From Planctomycetota bacterium (GTDB lineage: Bacteria; Planctomycetota; UBA1135; UBA2386), in NCBI GenBank assembly GCA_947444055.1, contig CANEYR010000006.1, positions 49,560-113,559 of the forward strand: 64,000 bases of DNA, given 5' to 3'. A model generated the notes under the pieces. It made no database searches. It was not told the DNA's origin and worked only from the letters and a program-made list of their open reading frames with translations. A program made the position numbers and the translations under genes. Of this stretch, positions 35,704 through 44,791 are shown in pieces. Every line of letters starts with the position of its first letter. The stretch's first letter is position 1.

Positions 35704-36231
35704 GTAGCCCTCGCCTGCCAGCTCGCGTTTGGACAGACCCAGGCGGTCGCCGCCGGGCGTCACATACACCGCGTCGCTGCGCACACTGGCGAAGTCGAGC
35801 AGCGGCAACGTCGCCAGCAGCTGGCGCCAGGTCGCGCGTTGCTGCCACGTGCTTTCGGGTAGATCACAGCGTTCGCCAACGCTGCGCGCACTAGCACCGT
35901 TCGCTGGCAGCAAGAACATCGCCGACACCAACACGTGGTCCATGCGGGCGCCGGTCGCGTCGGGCACCCATGGCTCGGCACTGTCGTCTTCGATGCCTTT
36001 CACCCAGTCGTCGTATTCGCTCTTGCCGTCGGGCACGAAGTCCCAGAAGCCGAAGGCGCAGCGGTCGATCGAGTCGAGCAGCAGGTTGGCGAGGCTGCCA
36101 TAGAGCCCGCGGTTGTCGGCCAAAGCCAGATCGCGCACGTGTTGGCGCACCACGCTGCACAGCCGAGCGCGCCACGGGTCGTGCGGCGGCGCTTGCACGG
36201 CAACTTGCAGTCCAAAGAAGAGGTCGCTCAT
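35680..36231 (-). CDS. Unknown protein, last gene of the ATP-grasp/DUF350 operon
   Basis: A 183-residue protein that I do not recognise. It has no signal peptide or membrane helix and looks soluble and mixed alpha/beta (VRQHVRDLALADNRGLYGSLANLLLDSIDRCAFGFWDFVPDGKSEYDDWVKGIED; aromatic- and acid-rich). It starts three bases after the stop of the Gly/Ser-tail protein gene, so it is cotranscribed with the ATP-grasp enzyme. Its 3' end overlaps the right 44-bp repeat; the sequence context suggests it once converged directly with the alpha/beta hydrolase gene. Confidence 0.6.
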   Translation of the reverse strand: MSDLFFGLQVAVQAPPHDPWRARLCSVVRQHVRDLALADNRGLYGSLANLLLDSIDRCAFGFWDFVPDGKSEYDDWVKGIEDDSAEPWVPDATGARMDHVLVSAMFLLPANGASARSVGERCDLPESTWQQRATWRQLLATLPLLDFASVRSDAVYVTPGGDRLGLSKRELAGEGYDYLLPIE

Positions 36232-36234
36232 CGT

Positions 36235-37560
36235 TCAGCCTCCGTAGCCGCCGCTGGAACGGCCCCACGAGCCACCGCTCGAACCTGAGCCAGTGGTCGT
36301 GCGGCCAAGGAGGGCGATGCCGGTTGCCGCGGAGCCGCGAGTCGTGGGGCGGTAGTTGCCGCCGAACGCGCTCGTCGGTGGCCGCACGGGTGCCACCGGG
36401 CCCGGTTGGCTCGGCCAACGGAAATGGTTCCAGAACCACCAGTGGTGCAGCAGACTGCCACCCCAGTAGTAGCGGGACCCGGTACCGCCGGGGTTCGCCG
36501 CGTCCTTCGGCTTGTCGGTGCCGAGCTGCAAATCGCCGAGCCCGAGCATCTGCACCTCGATCTTGGCGGTGCGGTACTCCACGAAGCGAGCATTCAAGTC
36601 GTCGAGTTCGACGGCGGCAGCATCTTCGGGCACCACATAGAGAATGCGTTCGATGCCGAGGGTCTGCAGATCGCGCGCACTTGGCAGCTTCGCCACGTAG
36701 CGGTTGTCGAAGCGGTCTGGCTCGTTGCGATAGGGCGCCAGCCGTTCGCGAGCGAGCACGAACGCCGGCGGCTTCCTGGTCGCCGGGGCATCGACGAAGC
36801 GCGAGCGGAAGTGCATCACAGCGCCCAACGTCAAATGGGCGGGGACAACACCGCGTGGGTGCGGCCAATTGGCGAAGACGAAGACCGGGGTGACCGCCGG
36901 CACCAAGGCCGCGGCGAAGGCGACGCTCTCCGGTCCTGGCAGGTCGATCACCAGCGCCCACTTGCTGGCCTGCACCGCGTGCTCGAGCAGTTCGCGCACC
37001 GCTTCCCCGCGCCGCCACGCCGTCGCCATCGTCGGCGAACGCACCATCTGGAAGGTGTTCAGCAAACTGTCGTTGCCCTTCGCCGTGAGCGCTTGGAACA
37101 GCGTGGGCACGTAGAACGGCAGCCACGAACTATCGGCGGGCTGCAGTTGGGTGGCGAGTTGGCTGAGCGTGCTGCGATCGAGTGGTTGGTCATCGAACGT
37201 GGTCGGCGTGGCGTTCGTCCACGCGAACGTGGCGCTGTTGCTGCCGAAGTCGAGCCCGTTGGCGCGCTGCAGCTCGAGCGAGGCTTGGTCGATGCCTTGG
37301 TCGACAGGTTGGCTGCGGTTAGCGCGGCGTGTGGCAAGGCTGGCCACTACGACGCCTCCAGCGAGCACCGCACCGCCGAGCCCGAGCATCACCTTCAGAG
37401 CCGAGCGGCGCGATGCATCCATCGACGCTCCCCTGGTGCGCGGCTGGAACGTCGTGGCCTCGGCCAGGCCGTCTTGCCACCAGCGCGCGCCGAGCAGCTC
37501 GTCCTGGTCGTAGCCGACTTGCAGTTGGAACGGCACCTTGCTGTTGGCGGCGTCGCTCAT
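36235..37560 (-). CDS. Tat/TM-anchored protein with Trp/Gly/Ser-rich tail, unknown function
   Basis: A 441-residue protein. After a 50-residue cytoplasmic lead, SRRSALKVMLGLGGAVLAGGVVVASLA (about 50-76) fits a Tat-type twin-arginine signal or a simple anchor. The middle shows alternating strands and helices (KWALVIDLPGPESVAFAAALVPAVTPVFVFANWPHP) without a known motif. The tail is low-complexity: RYYWGGSLLHHWWFWNHF then GSGSSGGSWGRSSGGYGG. A Gly/Ser tail of this style resembles that of YgiB/YjfM (DUF1190) proteins, which are also encoded next to YjfC-type ATP-grasp enzymes, but overall homology is not established. It overlaps the ATP-grasp gene by ATGA. Confidence 0.6.
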   Translation of the reverse strand: MSDAANSKVPFQLQVGYDQDELLGARWWQDGLAEATTFQPRTRGASMDASRRSALKVMLGLGGAVLAGGVVVASLATRRANRSQPVDQGIDQASLELQRANGLDFGSNSATFAWTNATPTTFDDQPLDRSTLSQLATQLQPADSSWLPFYVPTLFQALTAKGNDSLLNTFQMVRSPTMATAWRRGEAVRELLEHAVQASKWALVIDLPGPESVAFAAALVPAVTPVFVFANWPHPRGVVPAHLTLGAVMHFRSRFVDAPATRKPPAFVLARERLAPYRNEPDRFDNRYVAKLPSARDLQTLGIERILYVVPEDAAAVELDDLNARFVEYRTAKIEVQMLGLGDLQLGTDKPKDAANPGGTGSRYYWGGSLLHHWWFWNHFRWPSQPGPVAPVRPPTSAFGGNYRPTTRGSAATGIALLGRTTTGSGSSGGSWGRSSGGYGG

Positions 37561-38810
37561 TGCATGCCCTCCGCGGTGCGCACAAAGACCGGGGCGCAAC
37601 GGGCGGCGTGGTCGGTCGGCAGGTTGGCGGCGTGCACCCTCGCCAGGAGGCCAGCTTCTACACCTGCGATCACGTAGACGCCGTGGTTCACGACCGCACC
37701 GTCCGCATCCCGTTCGGCGGTGAAGTGTTCCTGGGCGATCCAGCGCCGAGCCACCACCGACGTCAGGGTCGCATTCCACGTCGCCTGGTCGACGTCGCAG
37801 CCGATTACCACCTCCGCGCCTTCGCAGCCGTAGTCCGACTTGAGCACCCAGCGATCCTTGTCGTGCCACAGGTCTTCGCGAACGTGCTCAAGTCGGCACG
37901 TGCGCGGCAACCAACGGTGGATCGCGGCTTGCGAGGTCGGCGAGAAGCGCGCCAGCTCTTCCCAGCAGAACGCCAGCGCGCGCTTGTTCTGCGTCAGCAC
38001 GGCCCCGAACGGATTGCAGATCGCGGTGCGGCGTTCGACCTGCGCTTGCAACAAGTGCAGCAACGGCTGCACCAACGGCCCGCGATCGGCGCACAAGGCA
38101 TCGCCGTCCGCCACCGGCAGCCGTTCGCCAAACCAGTCGCTCTTGTAGTGGCGAACGATCACGTCGCACGGCACCTGCAACAGCGTCGCACGTCCGTCCG
38201 CGGCGAGGCCGACGTTGAATGGCGATCCGAGCACGACGGCATGGCCCTTCGCCGCGAGCCATTCCTGGTAGGCCGCGATCATCGACAGGTCTTCGGGCAT
38301 CTCGGTCGGATACAGCAGCCCGATTGTCAGCGCGCCCGTGTGGCCGCAGGCGTGCGCGCGCTGTTCGAGCATGCGAACGAAGCGCTCCGCGAACTGCGCA
38401 TTCGGGTCGAACGTGCCGTCGGGACGGTTCACCAAGCGGTTGCACAACACGGCCTCGGCCTCGCCACTCGGCGTGTCGCTGTTAAGTTCGCAGACCTTGG
38501 CGCCGTGCGCGGTCCAGAACACATCGGCGCGCGCGATGCCGTGCCAATCGGGCGCCGAACATTGCCACATGCCGCGCTGCCAGCGCGTGAGGCCGAAGAA
38601 CGAGTCGGCCAACTCGGGGCTGTCCGCGACGAGGCGCGCCAGCTCGTCATGCACGGCGGCGATGCCGGTCGCGGCGGCGCAGAGGTCGCGATAGCGCGTC
38701 GCCGTCAACAGCACCGGGTCCGCTTGGAAGCGTTCGCTGCCGTCGAGCCAGGGGTCACTGACGATGCCGGTTGCTTGCAGGCCCGCGTTGAGTTGGTGGG
38801 TGCTGTTCAT
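37557..38810 (-). CDS. Glutathionylspermidine synthase-like ATP-grasp ligase (YjfC/YgiC-like)
   Basis: A 417-residue protein of the GSP_synth family: CELNSDTPSGEAEA (about 107-120), NPFGAVLTQNKRALAFCWE (267-284) and the ATP-grasp loop WVLKSDYGCEGAEVVIG (K324). Members form amide bonds using ATP. The N-terminal CHAP amidase of bifunctional E. coli Gss is absent, as in YgiC and YjfC, for which the true substrate is unknown and peptide or protein tagging has been proposed. It overlaps the DUF350 gene upstream and the Gly/Ser-tail gene downstream by 4 bp each, implying coupled synthesis. The ATG at 38810 is used, not the track start at 39026. Confidence 0.85.
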   Translation of the reverse strand: MNSTHQLNAGLQATGIVSDPWLDGSERFQADPVLLTATRYRDLCAAATGIAAVHDELARLVADSPELADSFFGLTRWQRGMWQCSAPDWHGIARADVFWTAHGAKVCELNSDTPSGEAEAVLCNRLVNRPDGTFDPNAQFAERFVRMLEQRAHACGHTGALTIGLLYPTEMPEDLSMIAAYQEWLAAKGHAVVLGSPFNVGLAADGRATLLQVPCDVIVRHYKSDWFGERLPVADGDALCADRGPLVQPLLHLLQAQVERRTAICNPFGAVLTQNKRALAFCWEELARFSPTSQAAIHRWLPRTCRLEHVREDLWHDKDRWVLKSDYGCEGAEVVIGCDVDQATWNATLTSVVARRWIAQEHFTAERDADGAVVNHGVYVIAGVEAGLLARVHAANLPTDHAARCAPVFVRTAEGMQ

Positions 38811-39625
38811 GCGAGGGCTCCCACGAACAAGGCGACGGCGAGGTAGGTCATGCCTTCGAGCGCGCCAGCGCCGACGTCGGCGCGGTCGGCGATCGCGCGA
38901 TCGAGTTCGCCGCCGAGCCACTGCGGTCTGGCCCGCAGCACCAGGCACTGCACTACGACTTGGCGCAGCGGCCACACCACGAGGCATTCGCATAGGGCGA
39001 TGCCGTAGTCGCGCAGTGCTGGCCACGTTCCCTGGAATTCGCCTTCGGTCGCATGCGCAATCACGATCGCCAACGCGATGGTGAGTCCGCCGTGCGACAG
39101 CGCCGCGGCGACGTTGCCTAAGAGAATCTGCGCCCGGTCGTCGTAGGTGGTGAGGCAGCGAAACAACCAGACCAACGCCAGCAAGGTGGCTTGGCCGATC
39201 GCGAACGACAGCACGGCGATCGTCAACTCCGCGAACGACGAACCGCCAAACACGTTCGCGATCAGGATGCCGATCGCGACCGTATGCGCCGCCGCCGCCG
39301 TGGCTGCCGCGAGGTTGTCACTGCGCGCCGCCGGGCCGAGGCCGCGCATCGCCCACAGGCCCAGCGCTTGCGCCACTTCGAGCGCGAGCAAGCCGGAGAA
39401 GCCGAACATGCCCATCCACAGAATGTCGGTGACGAGGTTGTCGCCGCGACGGCACGCGGTCGCCAAGGTGCCCGCCAGCAAGAAGATGCCCAACACGCGC
39501 GCCGCCTGCAGCAGTCGTCGCCCTGGAGTGCTCTCGGGAGGACGTTTGGCGAGGGTGCGGACGAGCGCGTCGAGAGCCAGGAGCACGCACACCGCCGACA
39601 CGCCGAAGGCCATCATTTCCAACAT
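38807..39625 (-). CDS. DUF350 (YjfL-like) integral membrane protein
   Basis: A 272-residue membrane protein with about eight hydrophobic helices arranged as two DUF350-like halves (LEVAQALGLWAMRGLGPAARSDNLAAATAAAAHTVAIGILIANVF; LTYDDRAQILLGNVAAALSHGGLTIALAIVIAHATEG). The N-A..ALS-G...A..I pattern is the family hallmark. In enterobacteria DUF350 (yjfL) neighbours yjfM and the ATP-grasp gene yjfC. Function is unknown. The ATG at 39625 is preferred over a TTG at 39661; 57 bp separate it from the preceding gene. Confidence 0.8.
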   Translation of the reverse strand: MLEMMAFGVSAVCVLLALDALVRTLAKRPPESTPGRRLLQAARVLGIFLLAGTLATACRRGDNLVTDILWMGMFGFSGLLALEVAQALGLWAMRGLGPAARSDNLAAATAAAAHTVAIGILIANVFGGSSFAELTIAVLSFAIGQATLLALVWLFRCLTTYDDRAQILLGNVAAALSHGGLTIALAIVIAHATEGEFQGTWPALRDYGIALCECLVVWPLRQVVVQCLVLRARPQWLGGELDRAIADRADVGAGALEGMTYLAVALFVGALA

Positions 39626-39682
39626 GGCGCGCACTGTGCGCGGGCATTCACTTGCACGCAAGCCACCGCCGCGGCGCCGCTC

Positions 39683-40588
39683 TCACTTCGCGCGCCGTCC
39701 CGTGTGCATCGCCAACCGCACCGCGGCAGCATCGCGGCGGCCAGGCAGCAGGGCAGTGACCGCCTGGTCTGGCGCCGTCAACAGCGCGCGCAGGCTCGCG
39801 GGCACCTCGGCCACCACCGTTGCTTGCGCATCCAGCAACTGCACGACGAGGTCGCGGCCCTCGCCCACGAGCGTGCACGCCGCACGCTGCGCGGTGTCCG
39901 TCTGCTGCGCGATCGATTCGTTCAGCGCTGCTACCGTCGCCGGATACTGCGCCCCGCGGCGTAGCGTGACTTCGTAGTTGCCCCACGAGTCCGCGACCCC
40001 AACCGCCAACCAAGCACCGAAGCTGCTGGTGTCGAGGCGCAACGTCGCGGCCGGCACCGAGAACGCCCGGTCGATCCAGCCGGACTGCCACCCGACCAAC
40101 GCCACGACGAGCACGGCGGCGGGCGCGAGCAGCCGACGCTCCCGCCGCGCCAGACCGAAGCGAGCGCGTGCCTTGGGCTCGGCCGGGACGACATCGTCGG
40201 CGGTGCGCGGGCGTCGTCGCGTCAACGGTTCGATGCGGTCCCCGCGAACGACGAACAACGTCTCCGCGACTTCGTCTTGGTGAATGAGCCGACAGCGCAG
40301 GTTCGTCTCGACGCTGTTCTTGCCGGCACTGAGCACCAGTTCTTGTAGGGCGGTGAGAAAGTTCGCCTGCGCTTCGCTCGCAAACCTCGACGGGTCGATG
40401 CGCGTTGCCTCGGGAATGAGCGAGAAGCGACCGCCGTGCAGCTCGCACCGAAACCGGCCCGCGCCCGCCGCACTCAAGCTGCGCACCGCCGCCTGCAGCT
40501 TGGTCGCATCGCCAACGCGGCCATCGAGAATGCCCTCGACGAACGCCGCCAGCGGCACGTCGTGGCTCTCGGCGTCACCGTCCTTCAC
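39683..40588 (-). CDS. Unknown single-pass membrane protein in the ATP-grasp/DUF350 operon
   Basis: A 301-residue protein, not recognised. The N-terminal 150 residues look cytoplasmic (FRCELHGGRFSLIPEATRIDPSRFASEAQANFLTALQELVLSAGKNSVETNLRCRLIHQDEVAETLFVV), one helix spans about 153-170 (LLAPAAVLVVALVGWQSG), and the remainder is extracytoplasmic and beta-rich (LRLDTSSFGAWLAVGVADSWGNYEVTLRRG). Start is GTG at 40588, overlapping the stop of the GYF_2 gene (GTGA). The cytoplasmic and outer parts joined by one helix suggest a signalling or assembly role, but this is inference. Confidence 0.6.
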   Translation of the reverse strand: MKDGDAESHDVPLAAFVEGILDGRVGDATKLQAAVRSLSAAGAGRFRCELHGGRFSLIPEATRIDPSRFASEAQANFLTALQELVLSAGKNSVETNLRCRLIHQDEVAETLFVVRGDRIEPLTRRRPRTADDVVPAEPKARARFGLARRERRLLAPAAVLVVALVGWQSGWIDRAFSVPAATLRLDTSSFGAWLAVGVADSWGNYEVTLRRGAQYPATVAALNESIAQQTDTAQRAACTLVGEGRDLVVQLLDAQATVVAEVPASLRALLTAPDQAVTALLPGRRDAAAVRLAMHTGRRAK

Positions 40589-41133
40589 GCCAAGTCCCCA
40601 CCAAACTGCTCGACCTTCGCCAGCGGCACCCAATCGGGCATGCCTTCGCACCACAGCAACGTGCCGCGATCAATCGCCTTCGCTTGCAGCAGATGGCGAA
40701 GGGTGTCCGCCGACACCGGGCCGAGGCGCTCTTTGCCACGCGCGTAGAACCACAGGTCGCGGTCGGGCAGTTCGGGTGGCGCGGCGTAGCCGGCGAGTTC
40801 CGGCGCCTCGTCCGTGCGCAGGCCGAGCGCTTGGTCGTGCGCGCCGAGGCGCCGATCGATCTGGGAATGGCGTTGGTCCGCGATCTGGCGTTCCTTCGCC
40901 AACTGCTCGCGCAGGCGGCGCGCCTCCAATTGGTGGTTCTGATGGCCTTCGTGTTCCTCTTTGAGGTTTGGCAACACCAGCACCAGCACGAGGCCAATGC
41001 AGCTCAGGAAGAAGCCGACGAAAAACCAGCCGATACCGCTGCGGCCGCGCCCCGAGGCGATCAAGGCACACAGGACGCCGAACACCAGGGAGACGCCGAT
41101 TTCAGCGCCATGAACTTCCACGGATGCGAGCAT
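40585..41133 (-). CDS. Membrane protein with coiled coil and C-terminal GYF_2 domain
   Basis: A 182-residue protein. Two N-terminal helices (VSLVFGVLCALIAS; GWFFVGFFLSCIGLVLVLVLPNL) are followed by a charged coiled coil (NHQLEARRLREQLAKERQIADQRHSQIDRRL) and a GYF_2/DUF4339 domain: LWFYARGKERLGPVSADTLRHLLQAKAIDRGTLLWCEGMPDWVPLAKV. GYF_2 domains are thought to bind proline-rich or other peptide partners on the cytoplasmic face. It starts 10 bp after the DUF2752 stop and overlaps the next gene, so it belongs to the operon. Confidence 0.85.
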   Translation of the reverse strand: MLASVEVHGAEIGVSLVFGVLCALIASGRGRSGIGWFFVGFFLSCIGLVLVLVLPNLKEEHEGHQNHQLEARRLREQLAKERQIADQRHSQIDRRLGAHDQALGLRTDEAPELAGYAAPPELPDRDLWFYARGKERLGPVSADTLRHLLQAKAIDRGTLLWCEGMPDWVPLAKVEQFGGDLA

Positions 41134-41143
41134 TGGTTTGGGA

Positions 41144-41575
41144 TCAGTAGGTAACGCGCAGCAACCAACCGAGCAGCAGCGTGACGACGAACCAGCGATG
41201 ACCGCGTCGGCGCCAGAGTCGGTGCGACGGCAATTCGACCCGGCGGCGAAGTATGTCGAAATGCAGCACGGCGGCACCAACCAACAAGGTGGCGATGGCG
41301 ATGCCGGTCGGGTGGGTGGCGAACGACAAGGCAAAGTCACCTTGCAGTGCGGCCGCTGTGCTGCGCAGCAGTCCGCAGCCGGGGCAGGCGAGGGGGCCAA
41401 AGCAGGCGCCGATTGGGCACTCTGGGCCGCGCACACCAAACCACGTGGCGCCTGCCTTCGTGGCCTTCGCGGTGACGCCAGCGGTCAGGGCTAGAACGAT
41501 GGCGACCGTGCGCACGATGGGTTCGCGCAGCGATGGCGGCGAGGGGTTCCCTGGCGGCGGTGGCACGCCGCGCAT
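41144..41575 (-). CDS. DUF2752 membrane protein
   Basis: A 143-residue protein with two to three hydrophobic helices and the DUF2752 signature PLACPGCGLLRSTAAALQGDFALSFATHPTG. An additional ECPIGACFGP segment adds cysteines. Family function is unknown. It is the first gene of the minus-strand run ending at 35680. The ATG at 41575 is preferred over a TTG at 41602. Confidence 0.8.
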   Translation of the reverse strand: MRGVPPPPGNPSPPSLREPIVRTVAIVLALTAGVTAKATKAGATWFGVRGPECPIGACFGPLACPGCGLLRSTAAALQGDFALSFATHPTGIAIATLLVGAAVLHFDILRRRVELPSHRLWRRRGHRWFVVTLLLGWLLRVTY

Positions 41576-41667
41576 CGGACACTCGCCCCCAGCTCGCTGC
41601 AAGCTGCTCGCTCTAGTCGCGGAACGGCGCCGCGGTCCACCGGAGCAAGGCCGACCCGCTGCTGTGA

Positions 41668-43302
<1,635 letters not shown>

Positions 43303-44046
43303 TCAGGTTCTCGAAGTTGTCAGTCGCTGCAGGAAGGCGTCGTAGTCGCTGCGTGTCTCGATGCCCCACGGGTCACCTTGCGCATCAAGCACGTGCATCG
43401 CAATGTCGTTCTCAAGGAAGCGCAATTGTTCGAGGCTTTCGGCTTCGGCCAGGCCGCTGCTTGGCAACGGTGGAATGCGCAGCAGGGTCGCGCGAGCGAA
43501 GCCGTAGACGCCGATGTGCCGCTGCAGCGCGTAGCTGCCATCCTTGACGAACGGCACCACGGCGCGGCTGAAGTAGAGCGCCTTGCCGTTGCCGCCGCGC
43601 ACGACCTTGACGACGTTGGGGTTGTTGGCGACGTCGGGATCGAGCAGGGGCACGCACAGCGTGTTGCACACCGCTTCGCCTGCGAGCAGTTGGGCAACAA
43701 TCGCTTCGAGGTCGCGCGGGGCGATCTCTGGCCAGTCGCCTTGGATGTCGAGCACCGCTTGGCAAGGAATGGCGGCGGCGGCTTCGGCGCAGCGCTCACT
43801 GCCGGTGCGGCAGGCCGGGCTCGTGCGCACGACGCCGTAGCCATGGCGTTTGGCGACGGCTTCGACGACGTCGTCATCAGTGGCGACCACGACGCGGTCG
43901 ATGTTGCGCGCCTTCTTGGCCTGGTCGCAGGTGTGCAAGAACAGTTCTTGGCCGCTTTCGCGCAGCAGCGCCTTGCCGGGCAGGCGTTGGCTGCCGACCC
44001 GCACCGGGATGATGGCGAGCGCTCGCACTGGCGAGGACGCACTCAT
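43303..44046 (-). CDS. kdsB: 3-deoxy-manno-octulosonate cytidylyltransferase
   Basis: A 247-residue enzyme making CMP-Kdo from CTP and Kdo for lipid A-core. Motifs: IIPVRVGSQRLPGKAL, VVVATDDDVVEAV, ACRTGSERCAEAA, LDIQGDWPEI and RHIGVYGFARATL. It implies an LPS-containing outer membrane. It overlaps the upstream lipoprotein gene by ATGA and lies three bases before pyrG. Confidence 0.94.
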   Translation of the reverse strand: MSASSPVRALAIIPVRVGSQRLPGKALLRESGQELFLHTCDQAKKARNIDRVVVATDDDVVEAVAKRHGYGVVRTSPACRTGSERCAEAAAAIPCQAVLDIQGDWPEIAPRDLEAIVAQLLAGEAVCNTLCVPLLDPDVANNPNVVKVVRGGNGKALYFSRAVVPFVKDGSYALQRHIGVYGFARATLLRIPPLPSSGLAEAESLEQLRFLENDIAMHVLDAQGDPWGIETRSDYDAFLQRLTTSRT

Positions 44047-44630
44047 CGTTTACGGCCCTGTTCCTGCAGGCGCGCCTTCTCCAGACGCAGGCGGGCGGTC
44101 TCGGCCTCGGCGCGGGCGCGCGCGTTCTCGCCGGTGAAATCGGGGCGCTGCTTGCCGGTGCCGTGGTAGGCGACGCTGCCGTTGTAGAGCGACAAGAAGT
44201 AGGCGCGGGCTTCGTTGAACGTCTCGTCGCTGGCTTGCACGCCGAGTTTGCGACGAGCCCAGTACCAACGTTGCTTGCCTTGCTCGACCAGCAGCACGAC
44301 GCGGGCGTCGCTCGGCACATCCGGCAGGCTGGCGGCGAACATGCCCTTGTCGCTGAACACGTCGAGCAGCGCTTGCACTTCGGCGTCGGTTGCGACCTTG
44401 CGGCTCTGGTCGGCGGAGCTCTGCGTGTAGATGTCGGCCGCTTCATTCGCACTGGCGTTCTGCAGTGACAGCGCGAGGTTGTCATTCACTTGCAGCAGGT
44501 GGATCGTGGTGCGTTGCCCGGCGACCACGGTGCAGGCGCGGGTGCTGATCGAGGGGCCGCTCTGGCAGCCGACGATGGCGCCCGCCGCGAGTAGCAGCTG
44601 CGCGAACCGAAGGGGTGCGAGGGCGACCAT
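44043..44630 (-). CDS. Lipoprotein of unknown function (YcfL/DUF1425-like)
   Basis: A protein of about 195 residues. A lipobox (FAQLLLAAGAIVGC) follows the start at 44630. The mature part includes DNLALSLQNASANEA, VVLLVEQGKQRWYWARRKLG and a charged C terminus (NARARAEAETARLRLEKARLQEQGRKR). It is probably exported and lipid-anchored. Resemblance to DUF1425 is weak. It is the first gene of the lipoprotein-kdsB-pyrG unit; a TATCCT box lies 11 bases before the chosen ATG. Confidence 0.55.
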   Translation of the reverse strand: MVALAPLRFAQLLLAAGAIVGCQSGPSISTRACTVVAGQRTTIHLLQVNDNLALSLQNASANEAADIYTQSSADQSRKVATDAEVQALLDVFSDKGMFAASLPDVPSDARVVLLVEQGKQRWYWARRKLGVQASDETFNEARAYFLSLYNGSVAYHGTGKQRPDFTGENARARAEAETARLRLEKARLQEQGRKR

Positions 44631-44791
44631 GCAGCGCGCGGAGGATAGCGATCGGGGGCGCAAAGGAAACGCTGCGTTCGGCGGCAGCTACGCAACTTGG
44701 CTTCGGCCTCAGGCTGGAGTGGGCGCGGGTCGAAAAACTCACCATGACTTGGCGGCTTCCGCCGGGTCGTGATCTAGCCTCGTCCGTGCCC

